A DNA stretch of 64,000 nt from Triglochin maritima (Eukaryota; Streptophyta; Magnoliopsida; Alismatales; Juncaginaceae), in the NCBI GenBank assembly GCA_963682175.1, contig OY821788.1, positions 14,526,001 to 14,590,000 of the forward strand, written 5' to 3'. The translations under genes and the position numbers were made by a program. Positions 45,807-56,759 of this stretch are shown here, in pieces. Position 1 is the stretch's first letter. Each line of letters starts with the position of its first letter. Below the pieces are notes generated by a model. It saw nothing but the letters and a program-made list of their open reading frames with translations, had not been told where the DNA came from and searched no databases.

Positions 45807-46095
45807 ACCTTCCAATAAAATTCCATCTTCGACTACTCTAGTGATGATGAGGACCTACCTAGTGGACCCATATTGGAAGGGTATCCCCTTGTCGATATAC
45901 CGGGGGTCCCACGACTACCTTGTCACATCTATAGGTGCGGTTTCAAGGACATGAAGTTGTGGTCTAACACCCCCGACACCGTTAGTTGCAAGTTCTACAT
46001 CTGTGGCTCTAGACAATCCGTTGCCTATACTTTGTCTGGGACGATGCCAAAAAAAATTAACCTAAAAAAATCCCGTTCCCAAAAAAAATCTGTCA
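45807..46095 (+). pseudogene. GRF zinc-finger gene relic 2
   Basis: Frames starting at TTFQ (45808) and continuing DDEDLPSGPILEGYPLVDI align with the protein at 36158-36478. The zinc-finger half reads CGFKDMKLWSNTPD and CKFYICGS; the final FVWDDA is only in another frame, so a one-base indel lies near 46025. There is an in-frame stop after TTFQ and no intact start. Confidence 0.6.
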
Positions 46096-46159
46096 CATTC
46101 CATAACATTGTTTGCGATTTTAATTTTACTATTTTAAAACAATTAGAAAAGTGATTTAT

Positions 46160-46690
46160 GATAAATTGAGAGACGTTTGGAAATGAAAACTAAACCTCTC
46201 ATCCGTCCTAAACCCAAAAACACCATAAATCCAAAATCCACCAAGCCGACCCCAAAAACCAAATCCAACAAATGGCAACAGACATCGACATTCCATGCAC
46301 CAGCGGTAAAAAGCAGGTGAGAAAGTGGTTTGCTTTTTGACCGGTGTAGATGTTTCTAGTTTGATGGGATATTGTCTCGCCCAAGTGTGATCATGTCTAC
46401 TTGGCTTGAATGTGGTTGTGTGACGTGTCCAGTTTGACGTAGTTTGGTCGTGTACAATTCACCAGAGTGCAGTCTTGTCCACCATCAAATGTAGTGAAAC
46501 TTTTTATATCGTAGTAGTATCCGTTCGAGGAAAGGTATGCCATTTTGAGGAAACTTGTCTCTTGAAGGATTGGACTATCTCTTTAAGTTGGTGGTCGATT
46601 CGTCATTTTTCTATATTGGTCTAGGGTCCTTTTAAGTTAAGTCTGTTATGGTTCTATATATGTGTGGTTTAACATTCGAATTGTGCTTTT
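46160..46690. other. No recognised gene
   Basis: Contains several gt(c)tacttgg/tgtccagtt-like near repeats (46370-46480). Perhaps upstream sequence of the gene that starts near 46700. Confidence 0.4.
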
Positions 46691-46728
46691 GAGGTAGTAA
46701 GCCTGGGAATTACCACGAAAAAGAAGGT

Positions 46729-47190
46729 GCCTTCAGATTTGGGAACAGAGTGGTGAATATGAAGGCCTCCAACATCGTCGCAATATTGGGACTGCCTTTT
46801 GGCAGAGTGCTAGTCGATGCAACGACGAGGTTGGCGATAACTAGGAAGTTGTCAATGCAACGACGAGGTCGGTGACTGAAGAAGTCAGTGTTTGGAATAG
46901 AACCGGCTGAAGTGAAGGCGAGTGGAGACGACGAAAAGTGCGTCAAACCTCTATTTTATCTTCTTTTTAGTACCTTATATATCTACGACAATTCGCATCG
47001 AGAAAAGATATGGTACATGTCTACAATCAAAAACCTGGAGGAAATGAGAATGTACGCCTGGGCGGAGGTGGGTTTCGAGGACCTGACTGCTAGCATAAAA
47101 AAGGCCAGTGGTGATTTGACGAGAAAGAAATCTACCAGCAGAGTTACCTGTGGTAAGGGAAACGTGGATGGATGTGTGCCCATACTTTAG
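46729..47190 (+). pseudogene. Plant mobile domain/DUF1985-like segment
   Basis: One frame from about 46729 to the stop at 47188 with one stop near 46878. FRFGNRVVNMKASNIVAILG followed by LPFG is the typical 'F.. .G...L.....DVA.ILGLP.G' signature of the PMD and DUF1985 families; later LEEMRMYAWAEVGFEDL and GCVPIL fit the 'AWA...' and 'GC...L' part. These domains occur in plant transposon-derived proteins, often fused to Ulp1-type peptidases. A short direct repeat (gatgcaacgacgaggt / aatgcaacgacgaggt) sits at the stop. I read it as the N-terminal part of the gene whose later parts lie at 47400-47786 and beyond 59304. Confidence 0.55.
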
Positions 47191-47399
47191 GTAAAATAAT
47201 AATGGTTTCAATCAATTTTCTTCATTTTATTATACCAATAGTTTTCTCGGAAACGAGATGTCTACATGTTGATCTACGTATTGTTTTGTGCAAAAATAAA
47301 AATAGAGAATGAGATGTCGTCGTGCTTCCCAATAATAAACCACTGGTATTCTTTAACTGGGGCAAGGAATATACGAAGGGTATTGGAAGTGTAGGGCAC

Positions 47400-47786
47400 T
47401 ACCCTCCTCAAAATAGATTGCGGAGAAGTTGAGTTGAGAGAAGAAGATGAGTTGGAACCACCTTAAAATGTAGAGAAAGGTGAGGACCCTGAGGTTGATG
47501 AACGCGTTGAGCCAGGAACCAATGATGATCCGATGACATTCTCTACGTTCTGCCTCAAAGGATCATGGTGGGTTCCCATTACATTCAGAGGGACCCACTG
47601 CAAGATGAGAACTACCAGGAGCTAAAATCGAGATGGCTCAAGGCGGAGCAGACGATCAAGGATCTTCAAAAACAACTGGGAGACAAAGACAAAGAATTGG
47701 GAGAGAAAGTCAAAGAACTAGTGCATAAAGACAATGAACTACAATTCAGGAAAGACATGTCGATGGACAAATCGTACGCTGATTGA
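47400..47786 (+). pseudogene. Acidic and coiled-coil segment, cut by the retrotransposon at 47781
   Basis: A stretch rich in Glu/Pro codons (47430-47540), then a frame at 47565-47786 with heptad-like KAEQTIKDLQKQLGDKDKEL and EKVKELVHKDNEL. The frame runs into LTR sequence at 47781. Across the insertion site the same frame would continue a few codons into 59309 and meet a stop. Probably the middle of the gene begun at 46729. Confidence 0.5.
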
Positions 47787-49328
47787 TTCATTTTATATTA
47801 AACCGCAAGTGCACGACCGCGTTGAAGAGGTGGCAAATACGGGTCGATCCACAGGGAGGTGTGTCGACTTTTGGTTTGTTCGAAGGCGAGTGGTAAAGAA
47901 AGGAGAGAAAGGATTGATTACACTAAACTACACTACAATGCAAAAAGGAAATGGAAGATAAACAATAAAACTAAACCCCATAGGGGGTAGAGAAATAATG
48001 TGAATATAAAGATGTGTGTGTGTGTGTTCAATTATGCTCCTCACAACATGTAGTGCATGAAATCATAAAACTAAATCCAACTTTGCCTCCACATGAAATA
48101 AGATAAGATCATATCATTAAAACATACAAGACAATAATTGGAATGAAGCTCAATGAACTCATGTATAAAGACTAGACCCTACTATGCCTCCACATGAATT
48201 AAGATAACACATTATCATTAAAACATACAAGACATTAACCAAGGTAAAGGCAACAAGAGTACATACACTACAAATTGTGTTTCCAATATTAATTCCATCC
48301 ATATCCTCACCTTATCATTTCGCATAAAATAGGTCCACTAATCTAAGCATAAGCTAAGCTTCATTCAAGAGCATTAGCATATCAAAGATAAGAGTGAAAT
48401 CCCATTAGATGGTTATGGAAATAATATAAGGCTCAAGTGATTAAGATAATACACACCTAATACACCACATGATCATATCACATATTTCTCCACCCCCAAA
48501 TGGGGATGGAACTACTCACTAATCATTACACTCCAACCTACATTAAAATGAAACATTCTACTGAAATGAAACTATACTAAGCAAACAAGAAATATTAAAG
48601 AAACTAAAATGACATAAAACAAAACAAGCATGCAAGCATATTAAAGGAAATTAAACTAGGAAAGAAATAACACAGATAAAGGAAAACATCTATTATTACT
48701 CACTCAATTACAAGTAGCCTCTCTCCACCAGGGTTGTTGATTCAAGGCTTGAACTCCTAGTAGAGAGGATGGCCACCAAGAGAGTGATGGTGTACATGAG
48801 AGGAGGGAGAGTTCTATTTATAGCCATAGAAAAAGGTAATGCAGGACAATCCCCCGGTATGGGACTAAACAAATACCAAAAATAGCCTAAACAAACACTA
48901 ATACATGTGCACGCAAAATCTTAGCGGATCAGGAGAGATCCGGACCGCCAATTGGCGGTCTACAGGATCCGAATCCATCTCGTTTTCATTCTGGGCTTTT
49001 CTTGATGTATTTGTTGGCCTTGGATGCATCTACTTCGCTTGTTGGAGCTCCGACCCGAATAGAATTGCCAAAATACTCCCCATGATGGTGTAGAGTTTTC
49101 TGTTTTGCTCTGTGGTTCTTCGGTCTTACGTTCAGGTCCTTCACCCTTGCATCTTAGTCCCAGGTCTCACAATTCAGTCCTTTTTCCTATCTTTTAGGTC
49201 CTTTCGTGCCTCTTCTCATCAAACCTATTTATTTCTGAAATTCAAAGATAAAACTCATCATGTAGCATTACTTAGGTGTAAGATAATGGATATGAGATAC
49301 AAATATAAGCATGAAATGATGTCAATCA
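47781..49328 (-). repeat. 3' LTR of the Athila-like element
   Basis: TGATTGATTCA to TCAATCA; TATA box (minus) 48815-48822; perfect palindrome GACCGCCAATTGGCGGTC at 48943-48960 (single copy, unlike the array). The polypurine tract follows at 49329-49346. Confidence 0.9.
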
Positions 49329-50890
49329 AATACCCCCACACCTAAGTTTTTGCTAGTCTCGAGCAAAACAAAGAAAGAGAAAAGCAAACGAGAAACAAGA
49401 AATCCTAACTCACTTTCGTAGGAATCACGGTTGCACTTAGCACGTGCAACAAGCCGTTAAACCTCCTTGTTGCCAAGGAGGAGGAGTGTTCTCTCCTGAG
49501 GGTTTTTAGCGGATATACCCATAAAATCCGAATAAGATGCATTATTCAATCTAGACACTCGACTCGTTGGACTCATTTTTATCGATCATTGGACGCGGTA
49601 ATCCTACGGGCCGACTCTATATAGGTAATCAGTCCACACACTTAGCCTAATGAACCATTCATGCAAGTTAAATAAGGAATTAAGTGAAAGACATGGACAA
49701 CCTCAACATCCTCAAGTGATACAAAGTGTAAAGTCCATTAAGGTTCTTATTTGCATTACCATTTTTTTTCTTTTTGTTTGTTTTCTCATTTTTGTTTCTT
49801 TTCTTTTTATTAGTTGGAGCTTCATTCTCTTAGGGTCAGGTTTCGTGCAACATTGCCCATGAAGACTTACACTATCACGTACACCTTTCCCCAAATCTCC
49901 ACATAGGGCAATACCTACCACCCGTGTAACGAGAGTTCGGTCGGCGCATCCCAAGTCAGATGACTCGAAAGCACCAAGCACAAAGTCCCCTTAGACCTAC
50001 TTTGCCGAGTAATAGGAGCCGTGCGAGAAGAGAGAACACCTACTCACTTATTTCTTATCTACACATGAACCAAAACCCCTACACTTAATGTCTCACAACA
50101 AGATTTAAAGGGTCCTTGACTACAACAAACTCCCTTAATTTAACAGACACGAATTATTGACTCACTAGGTTCAGGGTGAACTTCTTTAAATGTTTGAGCA
50201 CTGAAACCCTATGATTACTCACCCCCAAGGGAAAACTGGGGTGCATCCTAACGACTAGATAAATCCTAAAGGCACTGTACTAGATATCCTAATGCATCAA
50301 GTTCAAGACAATTTTGGGAGCTTTCTTTTTACTTTGCCTCTCAACGGTTTTGCATATGCTAAACACACAGAAAACCCACAAAACATTTTCTTTCGCAAAC
50401 ACATGAAGATTTTGAAAGAAATGTGAAAATTTTGAAGCACTAGCAAGCAAAAGAAGACAAGTAACCCACGGATCATGGCAATCAGGTATATCAATGTTAA
50501 ATGTGGCACACTAACATGACCCTAACAATGCACACAAAAGAAAACAAAAAAATCAAAAGAAAAGACTCGACTATGTACACACATAAAGCACCCCCCACAC
50601 CTACTTCATGCATTGTCCTCAATGAATGTGAACAACATACTACATGGATTTATGCATGAAAAATGGAAGATCTCACCAACATGAAACGCAACAGGAAGTT
50701 CGTGGTTATGTTGATGGACACAAACCCAAATTTCCTCCAAATCTGTGAGAAACTTAAAAAGGGAGACAAAATACGTGAAAGAAAAGGGGCCCAAATACTC
50801 AAGGGTTGGAGCCCACAACAATCGATGCTCACAACAATCTTTTTTTTATTTTTTATAACTATGTACAAAAATGGGCTCCCATTTTCATAT
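49329..50890 (-). other. 3' non-coding region and polypurine tract of the Athila-like element
   Basis: Matches array positions 340-1970: polypurine tract, tagtctcgagcaaaac, the ggttgcacttagcacgtgcaac segment, T-rich tracts near 49765 and 50830, and catgcattgtcctcaatgaatg. Strong conservation of a 1.5-kb non-coding stretch in a pol-less family suggests cis-acting sequence. Confidence 0.75.
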
Positions 50891-50891
50891 G

Positions 50892-51437
50892 TCAAGGGAC
50901 ATCAAATGGGAACCCGCCATCTCTCGAGCAAAAAATGCACATGCATGGGCTCGCAACATACAAAGCAGAATTGTTAGACCACCTGATACCCTTATAAACG
51001 TTGTGGTCGTTTGATGCCTCTTGAGAGTGAGCAAGATAGGAGGCATGAACGAGAGGTGAATCTCTGTCTGGTTGTTTGAAATGTAGGGTATCAGGTGGTT
51101 GATTCTTAACCCACATGGGGTCCTTAGCAGATACAGAATGAAGAGCATGTGGCCCAGAGGCCATGAAAATGGTATCTTGTGGCTCAAGAGCCACATGATC
51201 AAAAGGATGTGGCTCTAAGGCCACGTGATCAAAAGGATGTGGCTCAAGGACCACAAGATCAAAAGGATGTGGCTCAAGGGCCACAAGATCAAAAGGAGGT
51301 GGCTCTAAGGCCACGTGATAAGAATATAAGGCACCTTCTTGTGGCAGCCCAGGTGAGACATCTTCACCACCTTCAGGATCTCCATCGAACAATTCTCTGA
51401 AGTACTTGAAGGTGCCCTCAACTTCAATCTCATCCAA
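50892..51437 (-). pseudogene. C-terminal domain of the family's Gag-derived protein, shortened
   Basis: Open frame of 181 codons. TLHFKQPDRDSPL aligns with TLNFKQPDESLPL and VYKGIR with AHEGIR of the 509-aa array proteins, and the tail ...FPFDVP with FPFQVH. The VGWRVWIDD part (about 110 codons) is deleted here. The middle holds five copies of a 10-residue repeat (VALEPHPFDH) where the array has a single VALEPHDLH. Follows directly on the protease frame. Confidence 0.68.
51179..51322 (-). repeat. 30-bp coding minisatellite with hairpin in each unit
   Basis: Units at 51179, 51209, 51239, 51269 and 51299 (last one incomplete). Each contains an inverted repeat such as GTGGCTCTAAGGCCAC and encodes VALEPHPFDH variants on the minus strand. 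Confidence 0.8.
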
Positions 51438-51440
51438 GCC

Positions 51441-51778
51441 CTAGATAAGGTTGACCCCAACAGGGTCATTGAAGGCACCTGGCTTCTTGCCGATGGTGAA
51501 GATATTGAAATCAACGCATTCACTACCATAAGTCAAGCACATCAGACCATTGCGACAATTGATCAAGGCATTGGAAGTTGCAAGAAATGGTCGCCCCAGA
51601 ATGACAAGAATTTCTTCAAGTAGGTTTCGCACGGGTTCAGTATCCAAAACAAAGAAGTCGACTGGATAAATGAACTCTCCCACTTTGATCAGCACATCTT
51701 CCACCACACCCCTTGGTTTCTTCATAGACCTATCAGCCAATTGAAGAGTGGTTTTTGTTTATTTGAGGTCTCCAAGAC
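51441..51778 (-). pseudogene. Retropepsin, C-terminal part
   Basis: LADRSMKKPRGVVEDVLIKV, FIYPVDFFVLDTE and VILGRPFLATSNALINCRNG are the hallmark later part of plant Athila-type aspartic proteases, which cut the Gag-Pol precursor. The upstream strand with the active site lies in the frame of 51779-52712: a frameshift near 51785 and a stop near 51757 separate them, so no active enzyme can be made. Confidence 0.85.
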
Positions 51779-52712
51779 CTAGGTGGACGTAGACAGAATA
51801 TGGAGACGATTAATAGATACACCGAGGTCCAATAAGGCTCGATGTATGGACACATCACCAATCACACAAGAGATAGTAGGACAACCAAGGTCCTTGTATT
51901 TGACTTGCATGGGTTGTGCCAACAAAGAACTCACGTTAGCCGCAAGAAAAGCTTTCTTTGGAACATGAAATTTTCTCTTCTTGGTGCATAAGTCATTGAG
52001 AACCTTGGCATAAGGTGGCATTTGTTGAATCACCTCCAACAGAGGGATGCTCACCTTAACTTGCCGAAACATCTCAAGCATCTTGTCATGCTGATCCGAG
52101 GTTTTCTTTTTAAAGCGCTCAAGAAATGGCACCTTCGGGGCATAAGGGTGTTGCGAAGGAACCTCAAAATTCTGGTCCAAAGAAGCATGAGTGGGGACCT
52201 CAGAATCTGATTCCTTTGACACAAGAGGAGACAAGGGGACCTCAGGGTTCAGCCCCTTTGTCGAAGGAAATGTAGAAGGAACCTCAGGATTAGGCTCCTT
52301 CCTCGAAGTATTGGTGGAGGGAACCTTAGGATCCAGCTCCCTCAGAGATGCAGGTATCACCGCAGGTCTGGTGACACCAAGAGATGGTGCTTGCAAGGAA
52401 GGCACCCCAATGTGGTTATCCACCTCCTTACCATACCTCAAAGTATGAATCACATTAATATGATGGGTCAGTTCAGAGGTAGCATGAGGTACTGGTGGCC
52501 TTCCTTGAGAATGGGTACCCCGAGGATTCACCTCGGGTTGACTCAGTAACTGGCCCTTCTCGCGTTCATGGAGCTGATTAGCCAACTGGCTCACTTACAT
52601 TTCCAAAGCATTGACAATACTTTGCATGCTCTGCATGAATGCTTGAAGGGTAGGATCACAAGAAGGGTTCTTCGGGTCAACCCGCTGGGGTGGTGGAGTT
52701 TGGCTAGAATAA
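51779..52712 (-). pseudogene. Gag C-terminal linker and protease N-terminal part
   Basis: From 52712 leftward: helix with FMQSMQSIVNALEM, one stop at 52595-52597, then an open frame of 271 codons. It includes a Pro/Ser-rich linker with repeated 'EVPS' phrases, PFLERFKKKTSDQHDKMLEM and MPPYAKVLNDLCTKKRKF, typical of Athila/Tat Gag-protease junctions, and ALLDLGVSINRL with the DLG active-site triplet used by this lineage in place of DSG/DTG. A frameshift just after the motif breaks it. The frame starts at the edge of the nested LTR at 52718. Confidence 0.82.
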
Positions 52713-54099
52713 CCTGATGAAGAACGTTTTATATTAAACCGCAAGTGAACGGCATCGGTAAAAACATGGCAAATACGGGTCGACCACAGGGAGGTGAGAA
52801 GCCTCTCGTTTGCACGAAATCAAGTGGCGAAAATGGGAGAAGAGATGTTATTATGCTAACCTATGCTACACTACACTACGAAGTTACGCATGCATAAACG
52901 AACAACAAACGATGAACTAAAACTTAACTAAGAATGACATAAGTGTGCTGGAATTCAGAAATGGAAAACCCCTAAGGGGTGGAGTGAGTGCACACATGCA
53001 AAGAGGTGGGTGTTGAACACATTCTTTAAGCACAAATAAAGGTAGTGTTTTCATGCATAGGAAGTGTCTAAATGTTATGGCAAAACCTATCAATCCATTC
53101 ACTAACCTAGTTGATTAAAATTTACATACACAAGCTGGTTATTTCAGAACCTAAAACAAGCATGAGAGGTGTCTAATCATTTTGGAAAAACTCATCAACT
53201 TATAAGTTCTATCCTAAACAAGCAAGCATACTTTCATGTTTTATCAACACATTGTAAATAAAGCATTCCTTCCATTCTCTGTTGCATGTATGAACATCTA
53301 CTCCACCCCCAAAGGGGATGGACTACTCACTACACATTAGACTAATTATTAAACTAAGCAATCAAAGCATATTAACTAAGCTACTAAAACTAATGAAATG
53401 AAATTAAACAAAGTAAAACAAGAAACTTGAAACAAACAACATAATAAAGAAACTTTTATTAAAAATGACTCACAATTCAAGTAGCATCCTCCTACTTTAG
53501 TGTTTGCTTCAATGCCTCACTTCAGTAGGAAGAATAGCCACTCAAAATGTGAAGTGATTACAATAGAAGGTGAAGAGTTCTATTTATAGCCATAGAAAAA
53601 GGTAATCCGGGACAATCCCCCGGTATGGGACTAAACAAATACCAGAAATAGAATAAACACCCTCTAATACATGTGCCCGCGAAGTTTAAGCGGATCCAGA
53701 GAGATCCAGACCGCCAATTGCCGGTCCATAAAGTCTGGATCCGGCTGGAATTTATTCTTGGCTTTTCTGGATTTCTTTGTCGGTCTTTGATGCATCTACT
53801 CTGTTTATTGGAGCTCCGACCCGAATCTAATCGCCAAAATACTCCCCAAGATGGTGTGGAGTTTTCTTTTTTGCTCTTTGGTCCTTCGGTCTTACGTTTA
53901 GGTCCTTCTCCCTTGCATCTTAGTCCCCAGGTCTCACAATTCAGTCCTTTTTCCCTGCTTTTGGGTCCTTTTATGCTTCATCTCTTCAAACCTATTTATT
54001 TCTGAAATTCAAACATAAAACTCGTCACGTAGCATTGTTTAGGTAAAAGATAATGGATATAAGATACAAATATAAGCATGAAATAATGTCAATCACCCG
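52713..54099 (-). mobile_element. Solo LTR of the same family nested in gag
   Basis: 1,377 bp from TGAAGAACG (52718) to TCAATCA (54094), flanked by cctga (52713-52717) and cccga (54095-54099), a 4/5 target duplication. Contains ttttatattaaaccgcaagtg, the TATA region near 53577-53590, gaccgccaattgccggtc at 53709-53726 and the standard LTR end. It splits the Gag frame between the zinc knuckle and the linker. Confidence 0.8.
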
Positions 54100-55465
54100 A
54101 CGATGAGGCCTGAGGAGATTGGTAAGTATAATGCTGAGACCTTTGATGTGGGGGTTGGTAGGTCGCCGATGGGCGTGGAGGTTTCTAAGGTGGAGGTTGA
54201 GGTTGAGCGTGCGAGCTCTGATCGTTACCCCCACTAGGCCCTCAAGAGAAGTTAGGATGGTTACGCCATCCCGGGTTGTAGGAGTGACTATACGGGTCGT
54301 TACGGGGCCTCTATTGATACATCGCATTTGCATGCTCAGTATCCCTTGGAGCGTAAGCGCAGTCCAAGTCATCATGGCCCGTCAGTCAACACCTACCACA
54401 TCCGGGAGTAGCGACCTGAGCTACAGGAGCTCGATCCAACTCTAAACTCTCAATCCTACGCATGAGAGCAACCATTTTCGCCTCAGACGCGATAGTTGAC
54501 TCAACTTGATATGATCTAGCTTGAACAGAAGACATGGAGGCTGGTGGCTCTCTCATGGTGTCCCACTCAAAGGTACGTTCAACCATCAATTCAAAAGTGT
54601 CCCATGCCTCATCGATGGGTTTCATTTGGAAATCACCCTGACATATCGACTCCAACAATGTGCGGGTGTTGTAGTTGAGGCCCTCATAAGCAATCTGGCA
54701 CAACTGCCAAAGCTCAATTCCATGATGAGGGCACTGCAAGAGAAGGTCCTTGAACCTCTCAAAGAAAGCATAAAATGATTCGGTCTTAGTCTGATACATT
54801 TGGTGTATCTGGTGCCGTATCTGTTGAGTTTTCCTTTGAGGGAAAAATCTCTTCAGAAATACGGTCACAAAGTCATCCCAAGACCGAATAGAGCTCACCG
54901 GGAGGCTGTACATCCATTTCTTCGCATTATCCTTCAACGCGAGAGAAATCATCCTCAACCGGGCTGAATCCTCATCAAGCTGTTGAAGCTTGAACATGGA
55001 GCATACTTCCTTGAATTCACGTATAAAAATATACAGATCCTCCTTATTGAAAGTGAAGGTAGGAAGCATCCTCACATATTGAGGTTTCAGCTCATAGTTG
55101 TTCCCGTGAGCTGGGGGAAGAACTATGCAAGAAGGTTGCGCGGCCCAAACAAGATGGGTCCGCTCCCACAAAGTCATCAGTCTATCCTGTCGAGCTAAAG
55201 GTGGTGGTGCACCAAGAACTCGATCCTGACCGAAGCCCTCTTCCTCTCGAGTCAGAGGAGGAGGAGAAGGAGGTCTACGTGGTGGTGGGAGAGGACCAAG
55301 GTAATCCACGTAAGGAACCCGATCTCCCCCGTCACCAAGAGAAGACTCGGCCTCACGCTCCAAAGGAGTACGAGGCGGAGATAGTCGATCACCAAGACCG
55401 TCCATCTCAGAAAAATGCACTCTCTCAAGTCGAGCGCTCTCACCAGAAGGAGCCCAACCACGCAT
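54100..55465 (-). pseudogene. Gag polyprotein, core and zinc knuckle, with late stops
   Basis: An open frame of 359 codons (55465-54386). The Pro/Arg-rich N terminus shares MDG and flanking bases with the array proteins; the retrotransposon Gag core (about residues 130-290) shows FIREFKEVCSMF, LALKDNAKKWMYSLP, SWDDFVTVFLKRFFP and LLLQCPHHGIELWQLCQI. It ends in CGRC plus a stop; the same frame continues with LTGHDDLDCAY, so C-x2-C-x4-H-x4-C is split by the stop. YSHSYNPGWRNHPNFS follows, a signature of this lineage, with the next Trp turned into TGA, and further stops near 54316 and 54183. This is the part the array element has lost. Confidence 0.87.
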
Positions 55466-55549
55466 AAAATGCTCGACTCGACTCTAAAATAACACACAAC
55501 AGAAGGTGTACTAAGAGGAGGAGACTACTTGTAGAAAATAAATGAGGAG

Positions 55550-56759
55550 ATGACTGATGCATTGCATACATTGCATCATATGTCTTTCATTTAGATTAAT
55601 TTTATATCAATAAATGCTACTAAGGTATGTGTTTAGTCTTATTTACAGAATACATGGACCTGAATGCAAATTACCCATATCCTGAGCATAAACACGTGCA
55701 AGAGACTCATTTCTGTCATGAAGACCAAGTTCAAGATTATCGGGCTTCAAATTGAAGTTCATCCAAGCATAAAAGCATTCAAAGACCTAATTACAAAAAG
55801 GCCAACGACCAAAGCACAAAAGTAGCCACGGACTTAATTGCAAAAAACCGAGGACCCGACTGCAAATTACAAGTACCAAAATATTATTTTGGAGAAGTTC
55901 TAAAGAAAAATCAATTTGGATCTCCAAATATATGAAGAATTAATTCGGAGCTCAAAAGAAAGGAAAGAAATCAATTCGGATGTGCAAAGGACAGCTAAAT
56001 CATACCATAAACACACAGGAAAAATCCGGATCCAATCAGAGCTAAAATTGTGGCGATTCCGCCGCACATCACATACAACTTGCGGCGAAAACGCCGCACC
56101 CCTTTCGATCCGTTCCCCCGGATTTTGTCCAGTCGTGTCTTGACGCGTATACTTTCCTATTTCATACTTGGGTCCCTTGTATCGGATATAAATAGCCCCG
56201 AAACGATGTTGTAAAAAAAAAGATCTTGTTTTTCTTCATTCTTTAGCAATAAAATTCTGTTGGTTTATTTCGTGTTTTTTGTTTTCTTTCGTAGTTTCTC
56301 TAGGACCCCTTCTCCTTGCCTCCATCCATGAGTTTCTAACTCTCTCCAAAGGGTGGGGGTGATGGATTTAGGGTGATGAGAAGAAGAATGATGTTATTAT
56401 TTAATTTCGTGTTAGTATATTTTGATTACTTGAGTTTATGTTGAATCATTTATCATGTAATACTTTATAACTAATGTGATTTATTATAAGTTTCAGATTT
56501 CTCTAAACAAAACCCGATATCTAAACCCCCACACGCTGGACTGTCATCCATATTTGCTTTCTTCTTAGTTTTTTGTTGTTCTTGCTTTAGAAAATTGAAA
56601 ATCCAAAAATCTCAAACCTACCTTATTTCTCTCTCTTTCTTTCCTTAATCGAAAATCATAAAAATATAAATATCTCTCCCTCTTTGTGTTCGACCCGTAC
56701 TTGTTGCGTCTTCATCGACGCCGTGCATTTGCGGTATAAATAAAGTTCTCATCAAGGAC
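55550..56759 (+). mobile_element. Solo LTR of a second Ty3/gypsy family
   Basis: 1,200 bp from TGATGCATTGC (55555) to GTTCTCATCA (56754), inverted ends TGATG/CATCA, flanked by atgac (55550-55554) and aggac (56755-56759). Array positions 3595-3612 show the empty site (agatgactcag). TATAAATA at 56187-56194 sets plus orientation; the 3' end gtgcatttgcggtataaataaagttctcatca is typical of Athila/Tat LTRs. Two hairpins lie 90-135 bp upstream of the TATA box (56052-56063 and 56082-56097). Confidence 0.8.

Noticed and set aside
55916..56143. 75-codon plus-strand frame
   Set aside because: Lies inside the solo LTR at 55555-56754 and has no recognisable domain.
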